A stretch of DNA of 36,876 nt, taken from contig DBMO01000053.1 in the NCBI GenBank assembly GCA_002298995.1, positions 20,015 through 56,890 on the forward strand, given 5' to 3'. Of this stretch, positions 8,507 through 17,521 are shown piece by piece. The position numbers were made by a program, and so were the translations under genes. Source of the DNA: Desulfarculales bacterium UBA696. Its GTDB lineage: Bacteria; Desulfobacterota; Syntrophobacteria; Syntrophobacterales; Syntrophobacteraceae. A model generated the notes under the pieces. It was given only the letters and a program-made list of their open reading frames with translations, was not told the DNA's origin and made no database searches. The stretch's first letter is position 1; each line of letters starts with the position of its first letter.

Positions 8507-9592
8507 ATGATCAAATCCTTCGGGCACATTCAAATTCCGATGAAGAGAATTCATCTCGAGCTGACGAACGTATGCAACCTAAACTGCGTTTTTTGTCCCA
8601 AGTCGGTAATGACACGGCCCGCGGGATTCATCGATACGGGGCTTGCAAAAAAAGCCATAACGGAAATTGCCGAAAACGGTTTATGCGAGAAGATAACCTT
8701 CCACGTTATGGGGGAGCCGACCCTTCATCCCGATTTTTTCGAAATCCTCGATCACGCGGCCTTACAAAGGCTCGATGTTGGACTGACCACCAACGGGACG
8801 GCTCTCTCCGGGCAGATCGGAAAGCGGCTCCTCGATTATGAACTCCACCAGGTGGACGTATCGCTTCAAACCCCCGATGAAAAATCTTTTGCCCTTAGGA
8901 AAGCCGGAGCATTAACTTTCAGGCGCTATCACGACGGCATAATGGATTTTTTCTCGGAGTATCATCGCAGGTACCCAAGATCCATATTCAAATTCAGACT
9001 GATGAATACGGCGATGAAGGCCAATTCGGGCGAGTCCGGACAAATCTCCGTTATCTCTTCAACCGCGGAACTCAGAAATATCGTCGAAAGATATTCAAGG
9101 ATCATCCACGGGCTGCTCGGCTTGCCCTTTCCCGGGTCCGCCTCATTTGAATCAAAACTTAAATCTCTCGTTCATTATAAATGGAACGTTATCGAAGTGC
9201 TGCCCAACGTGTTTTTCGAAACCTACCTTCTCAGTGGGTGGGGTAATGCCTTCGACGATGACGTAACGCCTTTGAGCCGTGGCTACTGTTTTGGAATGAG
9301 AGATCACTTTGGAATTCTTCTTAATGGGGACCTGGTGTTGTGCTGCATAGACTATGACGGCAAAACCAAAATCGGCAACATCGGCGAATCTTCGATAAGA
9401 GAAATTCTTTCATCGGATCGGCTCGCGGAGATAATGGACGGGTTCAAGGGGTTCAGGCTGGTTCATCCGCACTGCAGGCATTGCCAGGGAAGCAGGTCCT
9501 CTTTGGGGCGCGTGGTTAAACCTGTCGCGGCGGTATTGGGGCTGAAAGTGCTGAAGCCGTTTTTCTACAAACATACCCGGCTGTTCGAATGA
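8507..9592 (+). CDS. Radical SAM/SPASM-domain protein
   Basis: Member of the radical SAM superfamily: the N-terminal CNLNCVFC motif (Cys23, Cys27, Cys30) binds the 4Fe-4S cluster that cleaves S-adenosylmethionine. The GEPTLHPDFFEIL, TTNGTAL and VDVSLQTPDE strands match the partial TIM barrel. The C-terminal part (CFGMRDHFGILLNGDLVLCCIDYD... HCRHCQGS) is a SPASM-type extension that would bind auxiliary clusters. SPASM proteins act in peptide maturation, sulfatase activation and surface-sugar chemistry. No precursor peptide or sulfatase is nearby; the downstream neighbours are glycosyltransferases. The ATG at 8507 lacks a good ribosome binding site. Substrate unknown. Confidence 0.85.
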   Translation: MIKSFGHIQIPMKRIHLELTNVCNLNCVFCPKSVMTRPAGFIDTGLAKKAITEIAENGLCEKITFHVMGEPTLHPDFFEILDHAALQRLDVGLTTNGTALSGQIGKRLLDYELHQVDVSLQTPDEKSFALRKAGALTFRRYHDGIMDFFSEYHRRYPRSIFKFRLMNTAMKANSGESGQISVISSTAELRNIVERYSRIIHGLLGLPFPGSASFESKLKSLVHYKWNVIEVLPNVFFETYLLSGWGNAFDDDVTPLSRGYCFGMRDHFGILLNGDLVLCCIDYDGKTKIGNIGESSIREILSSDRLAEIMDGFKGFRLVHPHCRHCQGSRSSLGRVVKPVAAVLGLKVLKPFFYKHTRLFE

Positions 9593-9657
9593 GGGGCAGG
9601 GCGTTGATTCCTCTCGGCGGTGCAGCAGTTTGCAGCCCCTGAGCTACACCTTTATAC

Positions 9658-9687
9658 TTGACCTTCTGGCCTCAACTCCAATATGCT
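9658..9687 (+). promoter_or_regulatory. Candidate sigma-70 promoter for the ArnT-like/GT2 pair
   Basis: TTGACC (9658-9663) and TATGCT (9682-9687) are 18 nt apart, giving 5-of-6 and 4-of-6 matches. It lies in the 240-bp gap between the radical SAM gene and the ArnT-like gene, about 145 nt before the latter's ATG. Confidence 0.35.
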
Positions 9688-9832
9688 CCGTCAGCATTCA
9701 CGGCTACCCACGAAGACTTTCAGCCGATGCAGCGGGGGCATTTGGTTCGAGCGGCTTCCAGCCGCGACTCACGCAATTCTTCCCGGCTAAACCGGGCGAG
9801 AAATAAAGCCATTTGGAATAAAAGGAATATGG

Positions 9833-11512
9833 ATGGGGTCGAGCATAAAAGGCGTGCAAGCCTTCTTTATTCTCATTCTGCTTTGCCTGTTTTTCTACCT
9901 GCCGGGCCTGCAGACCATGCCGCCAACGGACAGGGACGAGTCCAGGTTCGCCCAGGCAACCACGCAGATGCTCGAGAGCCACGATTTTGTCAGGATCCGG
10001 TTTCAGGATGAGCCCAGAAACAAAAAGCCCGTAGGTATCCACTGGCTCCAAGCTGCGTCCGTCGCAATTGCCGGACAGCTCGAATCGCGCAATATCTGGC
10101 CCTACCGTATCCCTTCGCTCCTTGGAGCCATTGCGGCGGTCCTTGTCACCTTCTCGATGGGCAGGAGGCTTTTCGACGACCTCACGGCTTTTCTGGGAGC
10201 GGCCTTCCTCGCAAGCTCCGTAATGCTTGTTGCGGAAGCCCACCTGGCTACTACCGACGCCGTGCTGCTTGCGACGGTTGTGGCTTCCCAGGCGGCGCTC
10301 AGCCGATATTACCTCAGGCCCGACCACGATATTCCAGTCGGGATGGGGCCTTTTGTGACTTTCTGGACTGCACAGGCCATCGGAATTCTGGTTAAGGGGC
10401 CGATAACTCCAGTGATAAGCCTGCTTACCGTTGCCGCGCTGATCACCGTCGACAGGAGCATCAAATGGCTTCGAGGAATGCGGCCTCTGCCCGGGCTTCT
10501 TGTTGTTGCCGCCATCGTGCTGCCATGGGGGATTGCCGTCTACCTGGCCCAGGATACCTACTTCCAGGTCGCTTTCGGAGAGGACCTGCTGTCCAAGATG
10601 ACCTCCGGGCAGGAAAGTCACGGATTCCCTCCAGGGTGGTATCTGCTGCTTGCCCCGCTCACCCTCTGGCCGGCCTCCTTTTTTGTCATTCCAGCTATGG
10701 CGAGAGCGTGGAAATCAAGATATGTCGGGGCGGTAAAGTTTTGCCTGGCGTGGATAATTCCGGCTTGGGTGCTCTTTGAGGTCATTCCAACCAAGCTTCC
10801 GCACTACCTCCTGCCGACCTATCCCGCCCTTTGCCTGCTGAGCGCCGAAGCCATAACGGCATGCGCCGCGGGAAAGGCAGGGGAGCTCAACTCGAAGTGG
10901 ATGCGGTGGGCAGCGATTCCTTGCGCGGTAATAATTGCGGTCCTGGTGATGGCAACAGCCGTCTTTCCCTATATACTTGAAAAGCGCATCGATCCGGTCT
11001 TCATCGTCGCGGGCGCGGCGGCATGCATTTCGGCCGCGCTGTTTGCCCGGGAGTTCAGGTCCGGCCGGTTTGTTCGATCCGCCGGCATAGCCATCATTGG
11101 AACGGGGCTTGTTCTTGCCCCGATGCTGCAGTGGGGCCTTCCGAGAATGAAGTCGGTATGGCTTAGCAGTAGCGTGGCCCGCGAGGCAAAGCAGTGCGCG
11201 CAAAAAAATGGCTCTAACCTGCTGGTCGCAGCCGTCGGCTATCACGAACCCAGCCTTGTTTTTCTTCTTGGCACCCGGACCCTTTTGACCTCTTCTTCCG
11301 AAGCGGCGATGTTTCTACAGAACAACCCGACCGGTCTGGCCCTGGTGGCGGACGACAAGGACGAGGAATTCCGCCGCGAGGCTGCCCGCCTTAAACTGAA
11401 TGTCGTCCCGGTGAGCACTTTGCCGGGCTTTAATTACACTACTGGAACGAAGACGGTTTTGTGCATATACGAGCTGCGTTCAGACCGTGATTGTGGAGAA
11501 GCCGGTAAATGA
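9833..11512 (+). CDS. ArnT/PMT-like GT-C membrane glycosyltransferase
   Basis: Polytopic inner-membrane protein of 559 residues with about a dozen hydrophobic segments. The first periplasmic loop carries PTDRDESRFAQAT (Asp35-Glu36), the acidic motif of ArnT and protein-mannosyltransferase-like GT-C enzymes, which use polyprenyl-phosphate sugars. KKPVGIHWLQAA and the HLATTDAVLL segment also match the ArnT group. The likely job is transfer of a sugar from undecaprenyl phosphate to lipid A or another envelope acceptor. The gene overlaps the next one, a DPM1/ArnC-like GT2, by ATGA, so donor synthesis and transfer look coupled. Genes for making aminoarabinose (arnA, arnB) are not in view, so the sugar is unknown. 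AAGGAA sits just before the ATG. Confidence 0.85.
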   Translation: MGSSIKGVQAFFILILLCLFFYLPGLQTMPPTDRDESRFAQATTQMLESHDFVRIRFQDEPRNKKPVGIHWLQAASVAIAGQLESRNIWPYRIPSLLGAIAAVLVTFSMGRRLFDDLTAFLGAAFLASSVMLVAEAHLATTDAVLLATVVASQAALSRYYLRPDHDIPVGMGPFVTFWTAQAIGILVKGPITPVISLLTVAALITVDRSIKWLRGMRPLPGLLVVAAIVLPWGIAVYLAQDTYFQVAFGEDLLSKMTSGQESHGFPPGWYLLLAPLTLWPASFFVIPAMARAWKSRYVGAVKFCLAWIIPAWVLFEVIPTKLPHYLLPTYPALCLLSAEAITACAAGKAGELNSKWMRWAAIPCAVIIAVLVMATAVFPYILEKRIDPVFIVAGAAACISAALFAREFRSGRFVRSAGIAIIGTGLVLAPMLQWGLPRMKSVWLSSSVAREAKQCAQKNGSNLLVAAVGYHEPSLVFLLGTRTLLTSSSEAAMFLQNNPTGLALVADDKDEEFRREAARLKLNVVPVSTLPGFNYTTGTKTVLCIYELRSDRDCGEAGK

Positions 11513-12270
11513 GGGAAGACTCGCTCCGGCGCGATCCAGGCGCGGTTGATATCTCGATAGTAATCCCGGTTAGAAACGAATCCGGGAATATCATTCCTCT
11601 TGCCGCCGAAATTACCGCAGTTATGGACTCTCACCCGCTGCGCTGGGAATGCGTCTGGGTGGATGACGGCTCCAGGGACGAGACCCTTGCGGCACTTCGC
11701 GAACTATCCAAGGCCGACCTGAGACACCGGTATCTTTCATTCGAGCAAAATGCGGGGCAATCGGCCGCGCTATGGGCTGGATTCAGTGAAGCCGCTGGGG
11801 GAATAATCGCAACAATCGACGGCGACGGACAAAACGACCCGGCCGACATTCCAAAACTCATCGGCATGCTGGAATCCGGCGCCGCGGACATGGTAAACGG
11901 CTACCGACTCCGGCGCAAGGACGGTCCTGTTCGGAGGCTGGCGTCATTTATAGCGAACAGCTTCCGAAATCTTACGACCGGCAGGACAGTGCGCGACGTC
12001 GGCTGCTCCACCCGCGTTTTGCGAAGAGAATGCATGATCTCTCTTCCGCTCTTTAACGGCATGCACCGCTTCCTGCCCACCCTGGTTGCCATGAGGGGAT
12101 TCAGGCTGAGCGAAGTCCCGGTAAACCACCGCCCCAGAGTAAGGGGCCGGAGCAAGTACTCGATAAACAATCGCCTCTGGGTGGGGCTCCTCGATACCTT
12201 CGGGGTCATGTGGCTGAGAAAAAGGGCGCTGGGCTATGAAGTTAAGGAAAGGTCGGGAATCAACAACTAA
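11509..12270 (+). CDS. DPM1/ArnC-like family 2 glycosyltransferase
   Basis: GT-A fold enzyme of 253 residues that would load a sugar from a nucleotide donor onto polyprenyl phosphate on the cytoplasmic side. The N-terminal DISIVIPVRNESGNI strand, VDDGSRDET, and the DGDGQNDP metal-binding DxD motif are intact, followed by VNGYRLRRKDG and the NHRPRVRGRSKY block typical of the DPM1/ArnC group. The strong C-terminal transmembrane pair of ArnC/GtrB types is absent, so it is of the soluble or peripheral kind. The start codon overlaps the stop of the ArnT-like gene (ATGA), the classic partner of this family. It converges with the hydrolase gene on the other strand 34 nt on. Confidence 0.88.
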   Translation: MREDSLRRDPGAVDISIVIPVRNESGNIIPLAAEITAVMDSHPLRWECVWVDDGSRDETLAALRELSKADLRHRYLSFEQNAGQSAALWAGFSEAAGGIIATIDGDGQNDPADIPKLIGMLESGAADMVNGYRLRRKDGPVRRLASFIANSFRNLTTGRTVRDVGCSTRVLRRECMISLPLFNGMHRFLPTLVAMRGFRLSEVPVNHRPRVRGRSKYSINNRLWVGLLDTFGVMWLRKRALGYEVKERSGINN

Positions 12271-12304
12271 AATCAAAGATCAGCTTTTATCGCCCGCATG
12301 AAGG

Positions 12305-12952
12305 TCAACCGGCATTTTCCGGAAGAATCCCGCTTAGGAAATTTTCGATCTTCTTCGACAACTCCCGTGTGAAATCCCAATAGAAATGATCGCAGTTAAG
12401 GATTATCTCAAGGCTGACCTTGTCGCGCGCATCGGGTTGTTTGGCCAGCCAGTCCCTTAGCGATTCCTCCGAGCAGAAGCCGTCCTTGTTTCCAAGCGTG
12501 ATTAAAACGGGCAGGGGTGGCAGCAGCAGGCCGTTGAAAGACATGAAATCGAGCGGCGGGGAAAGAAGGCATAGCGATTCGGCGGAAAGCCCAAGGCTCA
12601 GGGCCCTCAGCACCGTCCAGGTCCCGTAAGAGTAGCCCGCGAGGTCAATTGCTCCCGGGTGTTGCTCCCTGAGATAGTTGCAAATTTCGATCAGGTCCGA
12701 GGCCTCTTTTTCACCCTGGCCCAGCCGGCCTCCACTTGATCCAACTCCACGGAAATTATAGCGAAGCGTCCCCCATCCGCGAGCAGCGAATGCGTGCTGA
12801 GCGGCAGTAACGACGTTGTTGTCCATATCCCCGCCAAAGAGCGGGTGAGGGTGGCATATTACAACGTTGCGGCCGTTCGTGCCGCCCCTGTACATCGCCT
12901 CGAAGTTGATTCGGCCGTCCTCCACCGGTATGCGGACCGGAATCTCCGGCAT
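12305..12952 (-). CDS. Alpha/beta hydrolase (COG2945-like)
   Basis: Cytoplasmic serine hydrolase of 215 residues with no signal peptide. A full catalytic triad can be proposed: Ser108 in GYSYG, Asp157 in GNKDGF and His189 in CDHFYW. The HPHPLFGGDMDNNVV block near residue 34 and YNFRGVGSSGG near 65 are hallmarks of the small COG2945-type hydrolases, which carry an oxyanion loop after the first strands. The natural substrate of this group is poorly known; an ester or thioester is likely. It is transcribed divergently from the patatin gene, across a 222-bp gap, and converges with the GT2 gene. Confidence 0.85.
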   Translation of the reverse strand: MPEIPVRIPVEDGRINFEAMYRGGTNGRNVVICHPHPLFGGDMDNNVVTAAQHAFAARGWGTLRYNFRGVGSSGGRLGQGEKEASDLIEICNYLREQHPGAIDLAGYSYGTWTVLRALSLGLSAESLCLLSPPLDFMSFNGLLLPPLPVLITLGNKDGFCSEESLRDWLAKQPDARDKVSLEIILNCDHFYWDFTRELSKKIENFLSGILPENAG

Positions 12953-13048
12953 GCTGCGCTCCTTCGGTTTAGATCAGTGGTGATCGGTTGATTTTTGGGC
13001 GCGGAGTGCATAACGAATCTTAAGCCCACAATTGATTATGGACTTCCC

Positions 13049-13062
13049 ATCGGCGCGCCGAT
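13049..13062. promoter_or_regulatory. Perfect 14-bp palindrome in the hydrolase/patatin divergent gap
   Basis: ATCGGCGCGCCGAT is perfectly self-complementary and lies roughly midway between two divergently transcribed genes. A dimeric repressor or activator site is the simplest reading, but the motif matches no operator I know and GC-rich palindromes of this size can arise by chance. A weak TTGCCG / TATAAC pair (13068-13094, 15-nt spacer) lies just downstream, pointing to the patatin gene. Confidence 0.3.
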
Positions 13063-13174
13063 AGGTCTTGCCGCCGTAAGCTCCACTATATAACAAGCCC
13101 GTGTCAAAAGCTAAGGGCCAATTGCGAATCGAGCTCCAGCCGAAGATATCGGGCGTCGAGAAAGAAGGGGATAA

Positions 13175-14134
13175 ATGTCGGGCAGACTTTTCAAATCAGC
13201 CCTGGTGCTTAGCGGCGGGTCCGCCAGGGCTCTTTCTCACCTGGGGGTACTCGAAGTAATCCAGAGGCGGAAGATGGAAGTGGACCTCATTGTTGGTTCG
13301 AGCATGGGGGCGCTGATCGGCGGCCTTTTCGCTTATTACCGCGACCCCGCCCGAATAATAGCGCGGCTCGGCGGCGTCTTTAAAAGCGATCTCTTTATCC
13401 GGACCTCCTCGGTCATTGCAGCGGAGGAGCACCCCCAGCTGGGGCCGGACGGTTTTTTCAACCGTTTTATATGGCTGTTCAGAAAAGGGGTTTACTACAC
13501 GCATACCATGATCCGAAAGGAGATGGTGCCGGAAGGATTATACGAGGAAATAATCGCGGCGCTGGTACCCGACATCTTCATCGAAGACCTCCCGATCCCT
13601 TTTGCATGCGTGGCAATGGACCTGCTGACGGGAGATGAAATAATCATTTCAAAGGGGCCGCTCAGGCGGGCCATTGCTGCCAGCTCCGCCATTCCGGGCC
13701 TTTTCCCCGTAGTCGAAATAGATGGCCGACCCCTGGTCGATGGAGGCTGGGTGGACAATGTGCCGGTTGCCCCCGCAATAGCCCTGGGGGCTCATTTCGT
13801 GATCGCGGTCGATGCAACGCTGGAAATCTCCGGCATGGCCGAATACCCCCAGTCGGCAATCGAGATAGTCTTCCGCTGCAATGAAATTACCAGGGTAGTC
13901 CTGACCCGGCACAGAAAATCCCTTGCCGACGTCCTGGTCTCGCCCCAGATAGGCCAGCTCTTCTGGGCCGATTTCAAGTCAATGGACCGCTGCATCGAAA
14001 TCGGAAGGAACGCCTTCGAAAAAGCCATACCGGAGATCGTGAGAAAAAAGGCCATTCGGCGTGCCTTGACGATTAACGGCCTTCTGCACCCCGCCCGGAT
14101 TTCAGGGTGGCGGCATCCGTTTAGCATCTTTTAG
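13175..14134 (+). CDS. Patatin-like phospholipase
   Basis: Predicted lipid acyl hydrolase of 319 residues using a Ser-Asp dyad. The oxyanion glycine loop SGGSARALSHLGVL (13-26), the nucleophile elbow GSSMG (Ser43) and the LVDGGWVDNVPV block (Asp189) are all present and in the right order, so the enzyme should be active. There is no signal peptide or membrane anchor. It resembles the RssA/YchK branch of bacterial patatins more than the secreted toxin branch. GAAGGGG lies shortly before the ATG. Physiological substrate unknown; membrane phospholipid or storage lipid is likely. Confidence 0.9.
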   Translation: MSGRLFKSALVLSGGSARALSHLGVLEVIQRRKMEVDLIVGSSMGALIGGLFAYYRDPARIIARLGGVFKSDLFIRTSSVIAAEEHPQLGPDGFFNRFIWLFRKGVYYTHTMIRKEMVPEGLYEEIIAALVPDIFIEDLPIPFACVAMDLLTGDEIIISKGPLRRAIAASSAIPGLFPVVEIDGRPLVDGGWVDNVPVAPAIALGAHFVIAVDATLEISGMAEYPQSAIEIVFRCNEITRVVLTRHRKSLADVLVSPQIGQLFWADFKSMDRCIEIGRNAFEKAIPEIVRKKAIRRALTINGLLHPARISGWRHPFSIF

Positions 14135-14217
14135 AGACGGTGATTTCAAGGAGCTTCCCCTCCTGCCGTTCGTCCGATGCCCCTCCCACATCCATAGCTT
14201 TTATTCCGTTCTGAGTA

Positions 14218-14247
14218 TTGTCACTTTTTAATAAAAACTGGTATGTT
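14218..14247 (+). promoter_or_regulatory. Candidate extended -10 promoter for the flippase-like gene
   Basis: TTGTCA (14218-14223) and TATGTT (14242-14247) are 18 nt apart. A TG dinucleotide one base before the -10 gives it extended -10 character. The surrounding DNA is AT-rich in an otherwise GC-rich region. The start codon is about 80 nt downstream. Confidence 0.45.
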
Positions 14248-14328
14248 AATTGAATCTGAGCCCAGGGGATGTACTTAGTGAGGAATGGCTGCCCGGCCAA
14301 ATCGATTCTGGAGGAGAGGGATTTGTTA

Positions 14329-15300
14329 ATGCTGAGGAAAGCATTTTCGCTCACAGTTCTTTTGCTTTGCGCCATTCTTCTGGCTTCCTACATAGGACGC
14401 CATCTCTCCGATTTTGAAAGCCTCTCCAACATATCGTTTATTTATATTCTGTTGATTGGGTGCTGTTGCCTGCTTGCCCTTAGCGTAAACGGCCTCTTTC
14501 TCAAGGTCCTTACAATTGACTTCGGAATCGATCTGAGTTTTCTCGAACATTTTTCTATATCGATAGTGACCAGTTTCGGAAACACTTTCCTGCCCATGAA
14601 AGGGGGCGCCGGCCTGAGGGCTGTGTACCTCAAATCGAAATATAACTTCGATTATTCCTACTTCTTATCTAGCCTTGCGGGAAACTACCTGGTTGTATTC
14701 AATGTCACTTCACTTGCGGCGCTAATTGGAATGTTCTCACTGTATTTTGTTGGGGAGGGCTTTCATTCTTTCACGGCATGCGTTTTCTTGCTCCTTTATG
14801 TGCTCACATCCTGGGGCATCTTTTACCCCCCGGCCGTCCTGGACTGGATTCCCGTAAAGCTGCTCAGGGAGCATATTAATCAAGTTCTTGCAGGGTGGCA
14901 GATGATACGAAAATCAAGAAGAACTGTTCTTGAACTTTTCATTCTGACGATTTTGTACGTAATGCTTTCCTCACTTGCCACCTGGTTGGAATTTGCAGCT
15001 TTCGGAATGAAGGACAGTGCCGGGGTGTCAATCGGTTTCCTCAAATCGGTTTCCTTTACCGCCATCGCGATTCTTTCATTGTTGATTAGTCTTACTCCGG
15101 CTGCCCTTGGAATTAAGGAAGGCATGCTGATGTTAAGTTCTCAGTTCCTGGGAATCTCTCCTTCCCAGGCACTTGCCGTTTCCCTTCTCGACCGTACAAT
15201 GAACTTCACAGTTCTTGCCCTGTTCTTCGGTTTCGCTTCTTTTCATCTTAAAAAGCAACTTCGGCAGAGGACGCGGATACCTCCAGCCTCGCTGTCTTGA
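14329..15300 (+). CDS. AglD / LPG-synthase transmembrane-domain protein (flippase-like)
   Basis: Polytopic membrane protein of 323 residues with about eight hydrophobic segments, matching the UPF0104 / lysylphosphatidylglycerol-synthase N-terminal family. Marker stretches are GNTFLPMKGGAGLRAVYLK near residue 85 and the late SLTPAALGIKEGMLMLSS block. The family includes the membrane half of MprF and archaeal AglD; members are often proposed to move or help process lipid-linked sugars. The soluble aminoacyl-transferase half of MprF is absent. I chose ATG 14329 because GGAGGAGAGGG (14310-14320) precedes it. The same family reappears on the other strand at 29256-30218. Confidence 0.8.
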   Translation: MLRKAFSLTVLLLCAILLASYIGRHLSDFESLSNISFIYILLIGCCCLLALSVNGLFLKVLTIDFGIDLSFLEHFSISIVTSFGNTFLPMKGGAGLRAVYLKSKYNFDYSYFLSSLAGNYLVVFNVTSLAALIGMFSLYFVGEGFHSFTACVFLLLYVLTSWGIFYPPAVLDWIPVKLLREHINQVLAGWQMIRKSRRTVLELFILTILYVMLSSLATWLEFAAFGMKDSAGVSIGFLKSVSFTAIAILSLLISLTPAALGIKEGMLMLSSQFLGISPSQALAVSLLDRTMNFTVLALFFGFASFHLKKQLRQRTRIPPASLS

Positions 15301-15555
15301 TCCGTTCCCTGAGTTCTTGCCTCCCGTAAGCATTATGCAATCCCGGTGATGGTATGCTTATTGAATTGAGAATGCCTGTGATGCTCCAAGGGGTGTTGCG
15401 GATTTCAGACCAGCATGGCCGGATGGCGGAAAACTTTTGTCAGGCCATATGAGAAACTTGCTGGCGAGGTGATCCATTGTGTCGCTTTTTTGACGACCCC
15501 ACGCCAAAGCAGGCGTCCTTATGCTATTCGGAGATTCATCGGCCAAGGGGAGGAT

Positions 15556-16599
15556 ATGACCGGCGAGAAATTACTAGACGTTGTGAACGGAAAACGGGTG
15601 CTGTTCGTTACCCCATCAGACGTTGATTACATAAGAAACAAGCAGGAAATCAGGATCCTCACGCGGGCAGCCCGTGCGCTCGACATAATAGCTCCCATTC
15701 CCTCCGGGTCTATAGAGCCGACCGGCATCAAGCGCATTTTAAGGGCGAATCTGAAGGTTATCTCTGCTGGTGTAAAGAAATACGATGCAATTTTCATTGG
15801 CGGAATTCCGCAGTTACTCATACCGCTTGTCGGGATGCTATCGGGAAAGAAGACTATCATAGTAGACTTCTTCATCTCACTGTATGACACCCTGGTTTGC
15901 GACCGTCGATTACTCTCCGAAAAGAACCCGCTTGCGTGGTTTTTAAAAAAACTCGATCGCTATACGCTCTCCAGGGCCGATTTTGTCGTCGTGGATACAA
16001 GGGAGCATGGCGTCTATTTTTCTCAGATGTTCCAGATAGATCCCGACAAGATCGCTGTAATATATCTCGAGGCAGACTCGGACATTTACTACCCTAGAAA
16101 CGTGGAGCGACCACCCGAGCTGATGGATAAGTTCATTGTCTTCTTTTTCGGTGCAATGAACCCATTGCAGGGAGTTGAGGTTATTCTAGATGCGGCTCGG
16201 CTTTTGGAGGAGCACGATCAAATAGTTTTCGTAATCATCGGCCCCATCGGGAAAGTAAATAGCACGAGCAGGTACTCGAGACTAAGCAACGTTCGCCACG
16301 CAGCAAGATGGCTTCCGCAAACAGAGGTCGCAGACTATATCGCGATGGCCGATCTATGCTTGGCCGGACATTTCAATGCGACCGTTTCCAAGGCCAGCAG
16401 AGTTATTCCGGGTAAAGCCTATTCATATCTTGCCATGAAAAAGCCGGTTATCCTGGGAGACAACCCGGCAAATAGGGAACTTTTCCCAAGAGAAAGTGGA
16501 AACGTGCATTACGTCAATATGGGAGACCCGGTAAGACTGGCAGGTCGGATTTTGGAACTGGCAGGCTCTAAACAAAAGGAGATTTACGTAAATGGGTGA
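15556..16599 (+). CDS. Family 4-like (GT-B fold) glycosyltransferase
   Basis: Predicted retaining GT-B glycosyltransferase of 347 residues acting on the cytoplasmic face in surface-glycan assembly. The N-terminal half has alternating strands and helices around KRVLFVTPSD and DAIFIGGIPQLLIPLVG. The C-terminal half has the donor-domain pattern FIVFFFGAMNPLQGVEVILDA, FVIIGPIG, and GKAYSYLAMKKPVILGDNPANRELF. The usual EX7E signature is weakly kept. I set the start at ATG 15556 behind AGGGGAGG; the frame stays open to 15415 but that extension has no recognisable content. It overlaps the methyltransferase gene by 8 nt. Confidence 0.78.
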   Translation: MTGEKLLDVVNGKRVLFVTPSDVDYIRNKQEIRILTRAARALDIIAPIPSGSIEPTGIKRILRANLKVISAGVKKYDAIFIGGIPQLLIPLVGMLSGKKTIIVDFFISLYDTLVCDRRLLSEKNPLAWFLKKLDRYTLSRADFVVVDTREHGVYFSQMFQIDPDKIAVIYLEADSDIYYPRNVERPPELMDKFIVFFFGAMNPLQGVEVILDAARLLEEHDQIVFVIIGPIGKVNSTSRYSRLSNVRHAARWLPQTEVADYIAMADLCLAGHFNATVSKASRVIPGKAYSYLAMKKPVILGDNPANRELFPRESGNVHYVNMGDPVRLAGRILELAGSKQKEIYVNG

Positions 16600-17362
16600 T
16601 AATTGGCTGCCGATGCCGCGATATAAACTCAGAAAGGACCTCGTAAGCCGAATCCTTAGCCGCGAACCTTTGCACGGGAAAACCTGCCTGGAAATTGGCT
16701 ATGGGGCTGGGGACATGCTTTTGCTGTATGCGGAACTGGGGCTCGATGTCCACGGTTATGACATATCAGAGCAGGCGTTCGATTACGCCGGACGCCGTGT
16801 TGAAGAGCATTGTAGATCGGGCCGAATTAGCCTTTTGCGGAACGAGACGGATTTAACGGGCAGCCGTTTCGACTATATCATGGCATTTGAGGTTCTTGAG
16901 CATATCGAAGATGATTCGTCCTGTCTTAAAAATTGGTGGAATATGCTGAAAGATGGCGGCCGATTGCTCATTTCCGTCCCGGCGCACACTCGAAAATGGG
17001 GAGCAAGCGACATAGCCGCGGGCCACTATCGAAGGTACGAAAAAGAAGGGGTGAGGAATCTTCTGATACGTTCTGGATTTAATGTGCTGGAATTGTGGAA
17101 TTATGCTTACCCACTTTCCATATTGCTGGATATCTTCCTACATAAGCAATACCGCGCCTCCGGAAACAGCCTCTCCAAGGAGGACCTCTCCAAGGAAAGT
17201 GGAATAAAACGGAAGAAGAACCTTTTTAACAAAATAGTATCCAGCGACTTATTTCTCTCCCCATTTCTTCTCCTGCAACAGTTCTTCCTGGAAGAGGACC
17301 TGAGTTCGGCATACTTGATTTTCGCCGAAAAAGTACCCGATCATGGGAGAGTTGAGATATGA
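16592..17362 (+). CDS. SAM-dependent class I methyltransferase
   Basis: Rossmann-fold methyltransferase of 256 residues. Motif I is LEIGYGAGD (33-41); a conserved acidic residue follows in HGYDIS; FDYIMAFEVLEHIEDD gives motifs II/III; and LKDGGRLLISVPAH is the typical post-III strand. AGHYRRYEKEGVRNLL is common in methyltransferases found in O-antigen and capsule clusters. AGGAG (16577-16581) precedes the ATG inside the end of the glycosyltransferase gene, so the two are translated from one message. A modification of a glycan or its lipid carrier is the likely role. The C-terminal third, about 70 residues, is Lys/Ser-rich then hydrophobic and may touch the membrane. Confidence 0.83.
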   Translation: MGDNWLPMPRYKLRKDLVSRILSREPLHGKTCLEIGYGAGDMLLLYAELGLDVHGYDISEQAFDYAGRRVEEHCRSGRISLLRNETDLTGSRFDYIMAFEVLEHIEDDSSCLKNWWNMLKDGGRLLISVPAHTRKWGASDIAAGHYRRYEKEGVRNLLIRSGFNVLELWNYAYPLSILLDIFLHKQYRASGNSLSKEDLSKESGIKRKKNLFNKIVSSDLFLSPFLLLQQFFLEEDLSSAYLIFAEKVPDHGRVEI

Positions 17363-17521
17363 GGATAGTTCCGTTACCACACCGGGCACTTGCAGGCGCC
17401 GGTACTCCTTTTGGGTGAGAAAAAACCCACGCGACAATTTAATAAACGCGCAAAACCGGCGAAATTTCTCGAAGATCTTTATCAAAGCCGCCTGAGCGGT
17501 ATCAATCAAATAGGTTTACAG

